This document shows, in pieces, positions 9,513 to 18,796 of a stretch of 64,000 bases of DNA. Below the pieces are notes generated by a model. It saw nothing but the letters and a program-made list of their open reading frames with translations, was not told the origin of the DNA and did not search any database. Within the stretch, counting starts at the first letter, position 1. Each line of letters starts with the position of its first letter. The stretch comes from Endobacterium cereale (GTDB lineage Bacteria > Pseudomonadota > Alphaproteobacteria > Rhizobiales > Rhizobiaceae), in contig NZ_WIXI01000051.1 of assembly GCF_009617585.1 (NCBI RefSeq), forward strand, positions 434,001-498,000, read 5' to 3'. The translations under genes were made by a program, and so were the position numbers.

Positions 9513-10796
9513 TCAAGCCTTGTCGAGAGCCACCGTCAGATCGGCGATCAGGTCATCCGGGTGTTCGATGCCAATCGACAGCCGGATCGTGCTTTCCAGT
9601 ACGCCGATCCTCTGGCGCACATCCGCCGGCACGCCCGAATGCGTCATCGAGGCCGGATGGCTGGCAAGCGATTCCGTGCCGCCAAGGCTCACTGCCAGCT
9701 TGAAGATCGAAAGCGCATTGAGGAAGCGGAACGAAGCAGGTTGCCCACCCTTGATGTCGAAGGAAAAGGTCGAGCCTGCACCGCTGCACTGGCGGGCAAA
9801 GACCTTGCCCGTCGGCGATTGCGGGTCGTGATAGGGCAGGTAATGAATGCTCTCGACCGCCGGATGGGTTTTCAGGAAATCCGCGACCGCCTTTGCATTG
9901 GCATCGGCCTTTTCCATGCGGATCGACAGGGTTTCCAACGAGCGGCCCAGCATCCAGCAGGAATGCGGATCAAGCTGCGTGCCGATCGCCCCGCGCAATG
10001 CCTTTACCGGTTTCATCACGGCCTTCGAACCGAGTGCAGCACCGGCAATCAGATCGGAATGGCCGCCGACATATTTGGTCAGCGAATAGACGGAAATATC
10101 CGCGCCATGCTCGATCGGCCGCTGGAAAACCGGACCGAGCAGCGTGTTGTCGCACACGACGATCGGCGTGTGGCCTTGGCTGGCGCCGATCTCGTCGGCC
10201 GTGCGCCGCATCAGGGCAACGTCGACAAGGCTGTTGGTCGGGTTGGCCGGCGTCTCGATCAGGATGACAGAAACGCGGCCCTTGGCCATCGCCGCCTTGG
10301 CGGCGACGACGACCGAAACCTCATCGACGCCATTGGAAAAACCGACAGCCGCCACATCGAGTTCGGCGAATTTTCTGGAGAGCAATGTTTCGGTGCCACC
10401 GTAAAGCGGCTGCGAATGCAAAATGCAGTCGCCGGGCTTCACGAAGGCCAGCAGTGTTGTCGCGATCGCCGACATGCCGGAGGAAAACAGCGCACCGCTT
10501 TCCGTGCGCTCGTAAACCGCCAGCCGGTCCTCGACGATCTCGCTATTGGGGTGGTTGAAGCGCGAATAGACGAGGCCGGCGCCCGTGCCTTCCGGCGGTT
10601 CCTTGCGGCCGGAGACGTAGTCGAAGAAATCGCGGCCTTCTTCTGCCGATTTGAACACGAAGGTGGAGGTGAGGAAAACCGGCGGCTTCACCGCGCCCTC
10701 AGACAATTCGGGGTCATAACCATAGTTCAGCATCTGCGTTTCGGGATGAAGCGCGTGATTGCCGATATGCGTCTTCGAGGGATGCGGTTTGGTCAT
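9513..10796 (-). CDS. cystathionine gamma-synthase-family PLP enzyme
   Basis: The 427-residue protein belongs to the Cys/Met metabolism PLP-dependent family: YSRFNHPN near the N-terminus, SSGMSAI, LIETPANPTN, VCDNTLLGPVFQRP, and the PLP-binding lysine in YSLTKYVGGHSD. Members include cystathionine gamma-synthase, O-acetylhomoserine sulfhydrylase and methionine gamma-lyase. Motifs alone do not fix the reaction. It is flanked by a helicase and opgC with terminators or gaps on both sides, so it is probably monocistronic. Confidence 0.88.
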   Translation of the reverse strand: MTKPHPSKTHIGNHALHPETQMLNYGYDPELSEGAVKPPVFLTSTFVFKSAEEGRDFFDYVSGRKEPPEGTGAGLVYSRFNHPNSEIVEDRLAVYERTESGALFSSGMSAIATTLLAFVKPGDCILHSQPLYGGTETLLSRKFAELDVAAVGFSNGVDEVSVVVAAKAAMAKGRVSVILIETPANPTNSLVDVALMRRTADEIGASQGHTPIVVCDNTLLGPVFQRPIEHGADISVYSLTKYVGGHSDLIAGAALGSKAVMKPVKALRGAIGTQLDPHSCWMLGRSLETLSIRMEKADANAKAVADFLKTHPAVESIHYLPYHDPQSPTGKVFARQCSGAGSTFSFDIKGGQPASFRFLNALSIFKLAVSLGGTESLASHPASMTHSGVPADVRQRIGVLESTIRLSIGIEHPDDLIADLTVALDKA

Positions 10797-10884
10797 TGAC
10801 CTGCTCCTGTCTTCGCGATGAACAGGAACATATCACCCAAATCTCCGCCGCCAAGAAAAAGCAAGCCGCAGACGCTCGAACATG

Positions 10885-10913
10885 AAAAAGGCGGCCCGTT
10901 GCCAGGCCGCCTT
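10885..10913 (-). terminator. Rho-independent terminator of opgC
   Basis: On the minus strand a 9-bp perfect stem (AAGGCGGCC/GGCCGCCTT, 8-nt loop) is followed by TTTTT, 24 bp after the opgC stop. Confidence 0.85.
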
Positions 10914-10936
10914 CATATTTTATGCGCTTGACCGGT

Positions 10937-12208
10937 TTATGCCGTGCGCGGACGTGTTGCCGGCACGCTGGCCTTGGCGGTCGCCTTGGCCCCAACGGCG
11001 GGCTGACCATTCTGGCCGCGCGGTGCGGGCGCATTGTCCTCGGCGGTGCCAAAAAACTTGTCGCGCTCGCGCCACAGGGCGGGCAGGGCCAGAAGCGCCA
11101 CGCCGACCACGGCGATCATCGCCTTGGTGAACTGCGACAGTTCCGGCGAACGACCGTCGAAATAATAGACGGCGTAAACGATGGCGACGTGCCAGACATA
11201 AACGTGCAGCGAATGACGGCCGAGCAGCTGCAGGAAGCGGATCGAGAACACCCAGACCAAGGCATTGGCGATCTTGCGAACCCACACGGCCGGATGTTTC
11301 GGGCCGGCAATCAGCATCCAGGTCATCAGCGATGCGGCAGCCATGAAGTTCAGCAGGTAAACCACGCTGAAGTCGGTGCGGATTTCCAGCGACGCGAACT
11401 TGGCGGCCAGTTCCGGCGGCATCCAGCCATAAGCCGTCATAATGCGCAGCGGCAGGAAGAACAGGCAGACGGACACGGCAGCCAGCGGAATGAACGAGTT
11501 TTCCGGCGAGAAGATCTTTGTCCACGGAATGCGGCCAAGCGAGGTCAGCGCGCCGAGAACCAGAGCCGAATAGAACACGATCTGCCAGCCGAACAGGTTG
11601 AACGAGGTGCGCATGCCCTGATCGTCGGCACGCATCAGGAATGCATTGATCGGGTCGGAGATCAGCTTCTGCACACCGATCTGGCCAGCCATCCAGACGA
11701 TCAGCGAGCCGATCATCACATAGGCCCACTTGCCGTCGATCACGAGCTTCACCAGCATCGGCGCAAAGATCATGTAGACGATATATTGCGGCAGGATGTC
11801 CATGAAGGTCGGCTGGAAGAAGAAGGTCGCGACAGCAGCCAGACGCAGCGGATCGTCGAAGGTCGTGTAACCCAGCCAGTTATACCATATGTAATAGGCA
11901 CCCGGCAGAACCATCTGCGCGGCCAGCGCAACGAGCACGATGCCCATCGCATAACGGTAAAGCTCAAAAGCACGCGAATAGATCGCGTTACGCCCGGCTT
12001 CATAACCGTTCTTGGCCATTTTGCGCACGTAAACCATGCCGATCAGCAGGCCCGACAGGAACACGAAGCCCTGCGCGTCCTCAACGAAGGCAAGCTGGTT
12101 ATGGTTGATTTTCACCAGCCAGTAGCCGCCGGCAAAAACCAGGTGGTTGATGAGCATGAAAACGAGGAAATATCCCCGCAATCCATCAATAATCTCAAAG
12201 CGTTTCAT
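10937..12208 (-). CDS. opgC: OpgC family membrane acyltransferase (periplasmic glucan substitution)
   Basis: This 423-residue polytopic membrane protein shows about ten hydrophobic segments and begins MKRFEIIDGLRGYFLVFMLI, the OpgC/acyltransferase-3 type N-terminus. In enterobacteria and rhizobia OpgC-type proteins transfer succinyl groups to osmoregulated periplasmic (cyclic beta-) glucans at the inner membrane. The C-terminus is a cytoplasmic Ala/Lys-rich tail. The ATG at 12208 is preceded by GGAGAA. A perfect EcfG-type promoter lies about 90 bp upstream (12296-12321), suggesting induction by general stress. It is monocistronic, with a strong terminator behind it. Confidence 0.9.
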   Translation of the reverse strand: MKRFEIIDGLRGYFLVFMLINHLVFAGGYWLVKINHNQLAFVEDAQGFVFLSGLLIGMVYVRKMAKNGYEAGRNAIYSRAFELYRYAMGIVLVALAAQMVLPGAYYIWYNWLGYTTFDDPLRLAAVATFFFQPTFMDILPQYIVYMIFAPMLVKLVIDGKWAYVMIGSLIVWMAGQIGVQKLISDPINAFLMRADDQGMRTSFNLFGWQIVFYSALVLGALTSLGRIPWTKIFSPENSFIPLAAVSVCLFFLPLRIMTAYGWMPPELAAKFASLEIRTDFSVVYLLNFMAAASLMTWMLIAGPKHPAVWVRKIANALVWVFSIRFLQLLGRHSLHVYVWHVAIVYAVYYFDGRSPELSQFTKAMIAVVGVALLALPALWRERDKFFGTAEDNAPAPRGQNGQPAVGAKATAKASVPATRPRTA

Positions 12209-12295
12209 CGGTCGCGTTCTCCGTCTTTCAGGTGCCGAGCGCAGGCGCGATCGATGCCTTGGTGCCTCTTCGGGCCGGTGGAAGATACGCGCCTA

Positions 12296-12321
12296 AACGC
12301 GGCAAAAAGGCGTGCGGTTCC
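12296..12321 (-). promoter_or_regulatory. EcfG/RpoE2-type promoter upstream of opgC
   Basis: On the minus strand GGAAC is followed after 17 nt by CGTT, an exact match to the alphaproteobacterial general-stress sigma factor consensus GGAAC-N16/17-CGTT. It points into opgC and lies 88 bp from the start codon. Confidence 0.7.
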
Positions 12322-12394
12322 GAACATGGGCCAATTTTGCAACCCACACGCGATCAAAAGACGATCAAGGAGATGTGTGTTTCAGAACGGGAAC

Positions 12395-15300
12395 CTACTC
12401 GGCCGCGGTGCGACGATGACTGGCGATCTGGGAAATATAGGCACGCAGGGCTGCCGGTTTGACGGGCTTGTTCTGCAATCCCAGGCCGTGTTTTTTTGTC
12501 TCGGCGCGAACCTCCTGGCTGCGGTCGGCGGTAATGATAAGGGCCGGAATATCGATTTCGAATCGTGCCCTTAGCCCGAGAATTGCCGCAATCCCGGTTC
12601 CGTCGTCAAGGTGATAATCGGCGATCACGAGATCGGGAACGGGTGTGACGGCAGTGCTGTGGACATCCTCCGCCAGCGCCGCGGCTTCCGCCTTCGAGGA
12701 AGCCTGCAGAACCGTGCAGCCCCAGCCGGAAATCAGGATCGCCATGCCGGCGAGAATACGCGGATCGTTGTCGATGCACAGCACGGTGACGCCGGAAAGC
12801 GATTGCGGGGCGATGGAGACAGGGATGGGCGAAGACTGCTTTGCCGCCTCGGTTTTTGGCAACGTGACGCGAAAAATCGTGCCGCGACCGGGGGCGGACA
12901 CGATCTCGACCGGGTGCGACAATACCCGCGAAATGCGGTCGACGATGGAAAGGCCGAGGCCCAACCCGCTGGCTGTGCGCGCACCTTCATCCAGCCGCGT
13001 GAATTCCTCGAAGATCGCCTCGAAACTGGCTTTCGGAATACCGATGCCGCTATCGGCCACCTCAATCACCACATCCTCGCCACGCCGACGCACACCCACC
13101 AGAACCTTGCCGGACACAGTGTATTTGATGGCGTTGGATACAAGGTTCTGCACCAGACGGCGCAGGAGATTGGCATCCGAACGGACGCTGAGCGAGGTGG
13201 CCATGACCTTGAAGGTCAGGTTCTTTTCACGCGCAAGCGGTGCAAAATCGGTCTCGATCCGGTGCAACAGATCGCCCAGCGGAACGGCGGCGATCTGCGG
13301 TTTCATGGCGCCTGTATCGAGCCGCGAAATGTCCAGCACCGCGCCGAGAATGGCCTCGACCGATTCCAGTGCCGAATCGATATTGCTGACCAGTTCGCTG
13401 TTTTCCGATTGTCCTAACCGTCCGACCAGCGCGGAAGAGTAAAGACGAGCGGCATTCAGCGGCTGAAGAATGTCGTGGCCGGCAGCGGCAAAGAAGCGTG
13501 TCTTGCCGAGATTGGCATCGTCGGCAGCGGCGCGGGCAGCGGCCAGTTCGCCGTTCACCTGCGTCAGTTCGGCGGTGCGCTCGCTCACCCGCAATTCCAG
13601 TGTCTCGTTTGCCTCCTGTAATGCGCGAGCCGCCGACACGCGGTCGGTAATGTCGGTGAAAGTGGCAACGAACCCATTGTCCGGCATGGCGTTGGAGCGC
13701 ACCTCGATTATGCGCTTTCTTCTGCCGAGCGAAAGCGAGAAGGGGATATCGAGCGTTTTGAACCGTGCGATCAGCGCCGTCTTGCCGGCTGCGTCCAGAT
13801 CACCTCGGGCCACGAGAATAGAGACGAGATCGGAAAGTGGGTAGCCTACCTGTCCGACGTCTTCCGGCAGATCAAGCAGGCTGCGAAACCGCCGGTTCCA
13901 GACCGTCAGACGCCCGAGATTGTCGAACACGGCAATACCCTGGTCCATCTTGGAAAGTGCGGTCTGCAGCATGTCCTGATTGTGCTGCAGCGCTTCGCTG
14001 GCCTGATCGAGCAGCCATGCGGTGTCCGGCCCGGCATCCTCCGTTTTTTGCAACACAAGCGACAGTACCAGCCGTGCGGAAGCCGAACCGATGGCGCTGC
14101 CGAGAAGCTGTTCGGAAAAATGGATGATCGACATGTCGGCCGCGTCGGTGTCCGAGAGCTTGCGACCAGTCGATCGTTCATGGCTGGCAAAGGAGCGGCG
14201 CATGCGTTCCTCACCGAGATAACGGCCGATCGTCGCCTTCAGCGTGCCGATCGTGACCGCCGTCTTCCAGCCACGGCTGACCAGTTGCGAACGCGGCTGG
14301 CGGCGCACGAACACACCGGCCTGCACGCGTTCCAGCGGTCGCGGATTGCGTGAAAGCGAGCCGAGCACGAAAGCTGTGAGGTTGAGGAGAAGGCTGAGCG
14401 TGACGGCATTGACCAGCGGATCGGCACCCGGGCCGGAAAAAATCCCGGTGCCGGGAAACAGGAAATTCAGAACGGCGGACGCCACATGGGCGTTGTCCGG
14501 CCCGCCAAGGCTCGGCACGAACAGCAGATAGGCCCAAGCAAAAAAACCGGCCAGCATGCCGGCAATGGCGCCACGGGCATTGGCGCGGTGCCACCACAGG
14601 CCACCCAGCACGGCCGGCGCCATCTGCGCGATCGCGGCAAAGGACAAAAGACCGATCGAGGCAAGGCCGGATTGACCATCGGACATACGATAATAGGCAT
14701 AACCGAGGATCAGTACGGCAAAGATCGCCATGCGCCGTATCGTCAGAAGCATGGGCGCAAAATCGGCGCGCTGGTCGTCGGAGCCGATCAGGCGGCGGCG
14801 CAGAAATACCGGCATGACGATATCGTTCGACACCATGATCGAAAGTGCCACGGATTCGACGATGACCATGGCGGTGGCTGCCGAAAAGCCGCCGATAAAG
14901 ACGATCAGCGACACGCCCGGCATATGCTGGGTGAGCGGCAGGAGCAGAAGGTAGAGGTCGGAATCACCGCTGCCTCCAAGCAGGATCAGGCCGGCGGCGG
15001 CTACCGGCAGCACGAACAGGTTGATGGCGACCAGGTAAAGCGGCAGCAGCCAGCCGGCCATGCGCAATTCCCGCATCGTGCGATTTTCAACGACGGTCAC
15101 ATGAAACTGGCGGGGCAGAAGAATAATCGCGAAAACCGACAATACGATCAGCACGACCCAGCGGCTGGTCGGTGTGTGGTAGTCCATCGAGGCCGATACC
15201 AGCGGATGATTTTTCGCTTGCTGCAAAATATCGGCCGGCCCATCGAACAGGAAATAAAGGACCGCAATGCCGGCAGTGAAGAAGGCCACCAGTTTCACCA

Positions 15301-15910
15301 GCGATTCCGCCCCGATGGCAAGGATCAGCCCATCCTGATGTTCTGTCGCATCCGTGTGGCGTGTACCGAACATCACCGCGAAACAGGCCATCATCAGTGT
15401 CACGATCAAAGCCAGATCGAGGAAGCCGGGCGAGAGGTCGGCGGCCGCCCCGAAGCCCGAAGGATCGAGCATGGCCGAGACCGAGCTGGATACGGCGCGC
15501 AGTTGCAAGGCGATGTACGGGATGACACCAACCAGCGAGATGACGGCGACGATCAGCGCCACCGTCTGGTTCTTACCGTAGCGGGCGGCAACAAAGTCGG
15601 CGACCGAGACGAGGCGTTCCGCCTTGGCGATCTCGATGATGCGGCGGATGATCGGCAGGCCGATGGTAAACGCGATGATCGGGCCGATATAGATGCCGGC
15701 AAACTCCAGCCCGTGCCCGGCGGCCAGCCCCACGCCGCCAAAATAGGTCCAGGACGTGCAATAGACGGCGAGGCTCAAGGCGTAGACGAGCGGCCGTCCG
15801 TTGCGGCTCACGCCAAGACTTGCGCTGCGGCGGTCGCCATAGGTCGCGACTGCGAACAGCAGCAGAATATAGGCACATGCCGACAGCAAAATGGCCCAGC
15901 CTGGAAGCAT
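12395..15910 (-). CDS. hybrid histidine kinase with sodium/solute-symporter-like sensor domain
   Basis: The product is 1171 residues. Residues 1 to about 510 are a 12-13 helix SLC5 (sodium:solute symporter) domain. A STAC-like linker follows (HFSEQLLGSAIGSASARLVL), then a PAS domain (about 690-790), a coiled coil, HisKA with the phospho-His in AAAGHDILQPLNAARLY near residue 812, an HATPase (NAIKYT, ADSGIGIPK, GLGLGLSIV), and a C-terminal receiver with the acceptor Asp in VIADYHLDDG near 1096. The organisation matches the CbrA-type sensor kinases of carbon/nitrogen sensing. The ATG at 15910 is chosen because GGAGGAG lies just ahead; an upstream ATG at 15940 lacks one. It is divergent from mscL. 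Confidence 0.92.
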   Translation of the reverse strand: MLPGWAILLSACAYILLLFAVATYGDRRSASLGVSRNGRPLVYALSLAVYCTSWTYFGGVGLAAGHGLEFAGIYIGPIIAFTIGLPIIRRIIEIAKAERLVSVADFVAARYGKNQTVALIVAVISLVGVIPYIALQLRAVSSSVSAMLDPSGFGAAADLSPGFLDLALIVTLMMACFAVMFGTRHTDATEHQDGLILAIGAESLVKLVAFFTAGIAVLYFLFDGPADILQQAKNHPLVSASMDYHTPTSRWVVLIVLSVFAIILLPRQFHVTVVENRTMRELRMAGWLLPLYLVAINLFVLPVAAAGLILLGGSGDSDLYLLLLPLTQHMPGVSLIVFIGGFSAATAMVIVESVALSIMVSNDIVMPVFLRRRLIGSDDQRADFAPMLLTIRRMAIFAVLILGYAYYRMSDGQSGLASIGLLSFAAIAQMAPAVLGGLWWHRANARGAIAGMLAGFFAWAYLLFVPSLGGPDNAHVASAVLNFLFPGTGIFSGPGADPLVNAVTLSLLLNLTAFVLGSLSRNPRPLERVQAGVFVRRQPRSQLVSRGWKTAVTIGTLKATIGRYLGEERMRRSFASHERSTGRKLSDTDAADMSIIHFSEQLLGSAIGSASARLVLSLVLQKTEDAGPDTAWLLDQASEALQHNQDMLQTALSKMDQGIAVFDNLGRLTVWNRRFRSLLDLPEDVGQVGYPLSDLVSILVARGDLDAAGKTALIARFKTLDIPFSLSLGRRKRIIEVRSNAMPDNGFVATFTDITDRVSAARALQEANETLELRVSERTAELTQVNGELAAARAAADDANLGKTRFFAAAGHDILQPLNAARLYSSALVGRLGQSENSELVSNIDSALESVEAILGAVLDISRLDTGAMKPQIAAVPLGDLLHRIETDFAPLAREKNLTFKVMATSLSVRSDANLLRRLVQNLVSNAIKYTVSGKVLVGVRRRGEDVVIEVADSGIGIPKASFEAIFEEFTRLDEGARTASGLGLGLSIVDRISRVLSHPVEIVSAPGRGTIFRVTLPKTEAAKQSSPIPVSIAPQSLSGVTVLCIDNDPRILAGMAILISGWGCTVLQASSKAEAAALAEDVHSTAVTPVPDLVIADYHLDDGTGIAAILGLRARFEIDIPALIITADRSQEVRAETKKHGLGLQNKPVKPAALRAYISQIASHRRTAAE

Positions 15911-16106
15911 ATCTCCTCCGCGACCGGTCAGACCGGCCATCCTCCGAAGCCAAGTCTAAGGGAAAAGCGGACGCTTGAAAATCAGCGGCTTCTCGTCAAA
16001 AAGTTGAAGATGGCTGTCTGGCGCCCGAATACTGCAAACTGGTCTTTTCAGTATTTTCGAATGCGCTATGTTGCGTTTCAGGGTGGAACATACAGAGAGG
16101 GTAACC

Positions 16107-16535
16107 ATGTCTTTCGTCAGCGAATTTCGCTCCTTCATCGCCAAGGGCAACGTCGTCGATCTTGCGGTCGGTATCATCATCGGCGGTGCTTTCACCGGCA
16201 TCGTCAACTCGCTCGTCAATGACGTCGTCATGCCGGTCGTCAGTGTCGTGGTCGGCGGTATCGATTTCTCGAATTACTTCTTTCCGCTGAATTCGGCTGT
16301 CACCGCAACGACGCTGGATGCCGCCAAGGAGCAGGGCGCCGTCTTTGCCTACGGCAAGTTTCTGACCGTCATCATCAACTTCCTGATCCTCGCCTGGATC
16401 ATCTTCCTGATGGTGAAGGGCGTGAACAAACTGCGCGCAGCCGAGGAAAAGAAGCCGGTCGAGGCCGCACCGGCCCCGCCGCCGGCCGATATCGCGCTTC
16501 TGTCGGAAATCCGCGATCTTTTGAAGAACCGCTGA
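16107..16535 (+). CDS. mscL: large-conductance mechanosensitive channel MscL
   Basis: This 142-residue protein begins MSFVSEFRSFIAKGNVVDLA and continues with a Gly/Ala/Val-rich first helix, a periplasmic loop, a second helix (FLTVIINFLILAWIIFLMVKG) and a Pro/Ala-rich C-terminal bundle, all as in MscL. It forms a pentameric inner-membrane pore that releases solutes on osmotic down-shock. The ATG at 16107 follows AGAGAGG; the longer in-frame start at 16068 lacks a ribosome site. It is divergent from the hybrid kinase and followed by a hairpin at 16567. Confidence 0.95.
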   Translation: MSFVSEFRSFIAKGNVVDLAVGIIIGGAFTGIVNSLVNDVVMPVVSVVVGGIDFSNYFFPLNSAVTATTLDAAKEQGAVFAYGKFLTVIINFLILAWIIFLMVKGVNKLRAAEEKKPVEAAPAPPPADIALLSEIRDLLKNR

Positions 16536-16566
16536 TCGGCAACGCTTCACATAAATCGATCGAAGG

Positions 16567-16597
16567 CCGACGAATTCTTATGGGATTCGTCGGTATT
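16567..16597 (+). terminator. hairpin after mscL
   Basis: A perfect 9-bp stem CCGACGAAT/ATTCGTCGG with a 9-nt loop is followed by TATTCTT, 31 bp after the mscL stop and before the next gene's ribosome site. Confidence 0.6.
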
Positions 16598-16637
16598 CTT
16601 GCGTTATGAATTCCCAAAACGGGAGTCATTGTAACGC

Positions 16638-17804
16638 ATGTCCATTCTTGAAAGCCTGAGCCACCGTGCCCTGTCCGCTCCCCCGAGCGGCATTATCGAA
16701 GTCGTTCAATATGCACGTGGCCGCGAAGGCCTGATCCCGCTCTGGGCGGGCGAGGGCGATCTGCCAAGCCCCGATTTCATCAACAAGGCGGCCAGCGACG
16801 CCCTGATGTCCGGCGAAACGTTTTACACCTGGCAGCGCGGCATTCCGGAAATGCGCGAGGCGCTCGCCGATTTTTACCGCCGTCATTTTCAGGTCTCCCT
16901 GCCGATCGACCATTTTTCGGTTACCAGTTCCGGCATGCATGCGATCACGCTGTGTGTTCAGGCAGTGACTGCGCCAGGCGACGAACTGATCTATCTGACG
17001 CCGACATGGCCGAACATCGTCTCCGCTGTCGGTATTGGTGGTGCAACGCCTGTTCCTCTGGAGCTTGATTTTGTGGATGGCGGCTTCAAGGTCGATATCA
17101 ACAGGCTGGAAGCGCTGATCACGCCGCGCACCAAAGCGCTGTTCATCAATACGCCATCCAACCCGACCGGCTGGACAGCCACGAAGGAAGATCTCGCCGA
17201 TATCCTCTTTGTCGCCCGCAAGCACGGCCTCTGGATCATCGCCGACGAAATCTATGCGCTCTATTATTATGCGGGTGGTCGCGCGCCGTCCTTCTTTGAC
17301 GTGATGGAAGAGGGCGACCGTATCCTTTTTGCCAATTCCTTCTCGAAGAACTGGTCGATGACCGGCTGGCGTGTAGGCTGGATCGTCGGCCCTGCCGAGA
17401 TCGGCAATGTCATCGGCAATCTCATCCAGTATTCCAGCTCCGGTCTTGCGCAGTTCATGCAGCGTGGTGCTGTCGTGGCGCTCAATCAGGGCGATGACTT
17501 CGTGCGGAAAAATATCGAGCGCGCCACCATCTCGCGTGACATTCTCTGCGACACGCTGATCTCCACCAATCGTGTCGAGACCCGCAAGCCGGATGGCGCG
17601 CTTTACGCCTTCCTCAAGGTCGATGGCATCACTGACAGCCGCGCCGCCGCCTTCGATATCGTCGACAAGACGCTGGTGGGTCTGGCACCGGGCACCGCAT
17701 TTGGTCCGGGTGGTGCGCCTTTCCTGCGAGCCTGCTTCCTGCGTGACCCCAATCAGGTCCGTGAGGCTGCCGGGCGTCTGGCCGAATATATTCTCAAGCT
17801 CTGA
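16638..17804 (+). CDS. PLP-dependent class I/II aminotransferase
   Basis: The 388-residue fold-type I aminotransferase shows INTPSNPTGW (carboxylate/PLP contacts), ADEIYALYYY, the PLP lysine in NSFSKNWSMTGWRVGW, and a C-terminal FLRACFLRDP with the substrate-binding Arg. It belongs to the aspartate/aromatic/alanine aminotransferase superfamily; the amino donor cannot be set from sequence alone. It is monocistronic, between the mscL hairpin and its own hairpin at 17818. Confidence 0.88.
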   Translation: MSILESLSHRALSAPPSGIIEVVQYARGREGLIPLWAGEGDLPSPDFINKAASDALMSGETFYTWQRGIPEMREALADFYRRHFQVSLPIDHFSVTSSGMHAITLCVQAVTAPGDELIYLTPTWPNIVSAVGIGGATPVPLELDFVDGGFKVDINRLEALITPRTKALFINTPSNPTGWTATKEDLADILFVARKHGLWIIADEIYALYYYAGGRAPSFFDVMEEGDRILFANSFSKNWSMTGWRVGWIVGPAEIGNVIGNLIQYSSSGLAQFMQRGAVVALNQGDDFVRKNIERATISRDILCDTLISTNRVETRKPDGALYAFLKVDGITDSRAAAFDIVDKTLVGLAPGTAFGPGGAPFLRACFLRDPNQVREAAGRLAEYILKL

Positions 17805-17817
17805 GGGTAAGATCCGG

Positions 17818-17847
17818 ATACGGCTGACGGGTACCAGTCAGCCGTAT
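17818..17847 (+). terminator. hairpin after the aminotransferase gene
   Basis: A perfect 11-bp stem ATACGGCTGAC/GTCAGCCGTAT with an 8-nt loop begins 14 bp after the stop codon. No T-run follows, so it may act as a Rho-assisted terminator or 3' stabiliser. Confidence 0.5.
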
Positions 17848-17934
17848 TAATACGAAAAGATGAGTTTTGCTCATTAAGCCTTGAAATGCTCCCGCACTGC
17901 AACATGTACCGTCCCTGATCGTCTCGCTGCGCCG

Positions 17935-17949
17935 TTAACCATTCGTTGA
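17935..17949. promoter_or_regulatory. CtrA-box-like site upstream of the sugar transferase
   Basis: TTAA, seven bases, then TTGA lies within GTTAACCATT, about 90 bp ahead of the sugar transferase start. It differs from the CtrA consensus TTAA-N7-TTAA at one base. The same GTTAACCATT 10-mer occurs upstream of ctrA at 20601. Confidence 0.45.
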
Positions 17950-18037
17950 TGATGTGCATTGAGGATCGGCGATTTGTTGCGCTACCAATGGCGCCGGCAA
18001 AAGTGACTGTATGTGTTGAACAGATGCGGGTGATGAC

Positions 18038-18763
18038 GTGACGGGATCGGGACGCCAGTTAGACGCAATTCAAGTGGCAGCGGAACAGCCGAAACCATTT
18101 CCTTTCAATATCGAGGATTATGGTGCCGCAGCAGTGATGCGAAGGGTGAGCCATTCGCGTGCGCACCTCGCCGCAAAGCGCGCGGTCGATATTTCGGTCT
18201 CTCTGATGGCCCTCATCGCGCTCGCACCGCTGCTATTGGCGGTTGCGGTTTTGATCAAGCTCGACAGCCCCGGTCCGGTTCTTTTCCGGCAGACGCGCTG
18301 GGGCAAGGATTGCAGCAAGATCAGGGTCTACAAGTTCCGCTCCATGCGCACCGACCTCGGCGACTCCACTGGTGTTGCGCAGACGATCAAGAACGATCCG
18401 CGCATCACTAAGCTCGGCGCTATCCTGCGCAAGACCAATATCGACGAACTGCCGCAGCTCCTGAACGTGCTGAAGGGCGACATGTCGCTGGTCGGCCCGC
18501 GCTGCCATGCGATCGGCATGCTGGCCGCCGGTATCCCTTATGAAGATCTGGTGCCGGATTACCACCGTCGCCACATGGTCAAGCCCGGCATGACCGGTCT
18601 TGCCCAGATGCGCGGCCTGCGTGGTCCGACCGACCGCCCCGGCAAGGCACGCGCCCGCATCGCCTGCGACCTGCATTATATCGACAAGTTTTCCGTCTGG
18701 TTCGATATCCGCATCATGGTCGGCACCGTGGTGTCCGAACTGCGCGGCGGCAAGGGTTTTTGA
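18038..18763 (+). CDS. polyprenyl-phosphate sugar-1-phosphate transferase
   Basis: The 241-residue protein is a bacterial sugar transferase of the WcaJ/ExoY/PssA type: one N-terminal hydrophobic segment (about 50-75), then FRQTRWGKDCSKIRVYKFRS, a Lys/Asn/Asp-rich block (TKLGAILRKTNIDELPQLLN), and GDMSLVGPRC, ending KPGMTGLAQMRG. It would load the first sugar phosphate onto undecaprenyl phosphate at the inner membrane to start a surface polysaccharide. No other polysaccharide genes adjoin it. The start is taken as GTG 18038; the first in-frame ATG (residue 34) would still keep the catalytic domain. A CtrA-like box precedes it. Confidence 0.88.
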   Translation: MTGSGRQLDAIQVAAEQPKPFPFNIEDYGAAAVMRRVSHSRAHLAAKRAVDISVSLMALIALAPLLLAVAVLIKLDSPGPVLFRQTRWGKDCSKIRVYKFRSMRTDLGDSTGVAQTIKNDPRITKLGAILRKTNIDELPQLLNVLKGDMSLVGPRCHAIGMLAAGIPYEDLVPDYHRRHMVKPGMTGLAQMRGLRGPTDRPGKARARIACDLHYIDKFSVWFDIRIMVGTVVSELRGGKGF

Positions 18764-18796
18764 GGTCCTCGTCTTCTTCTCCGAATCCTCCCAATG

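Noticed and set aside
16068..16106. Longer MscL starting at 16068
   Set aside because: The extra 13 residues are not MscL-like, and the AGAGAGG ribosome site fits the ATG at 16107.
14486..16222. 578-codon plus-strand frame opposite the hybrid kinase
   Set aside because: Shadow of the kinase gene; the residues are Gln/Arg/His-rich and it runs through the start region of mscL.
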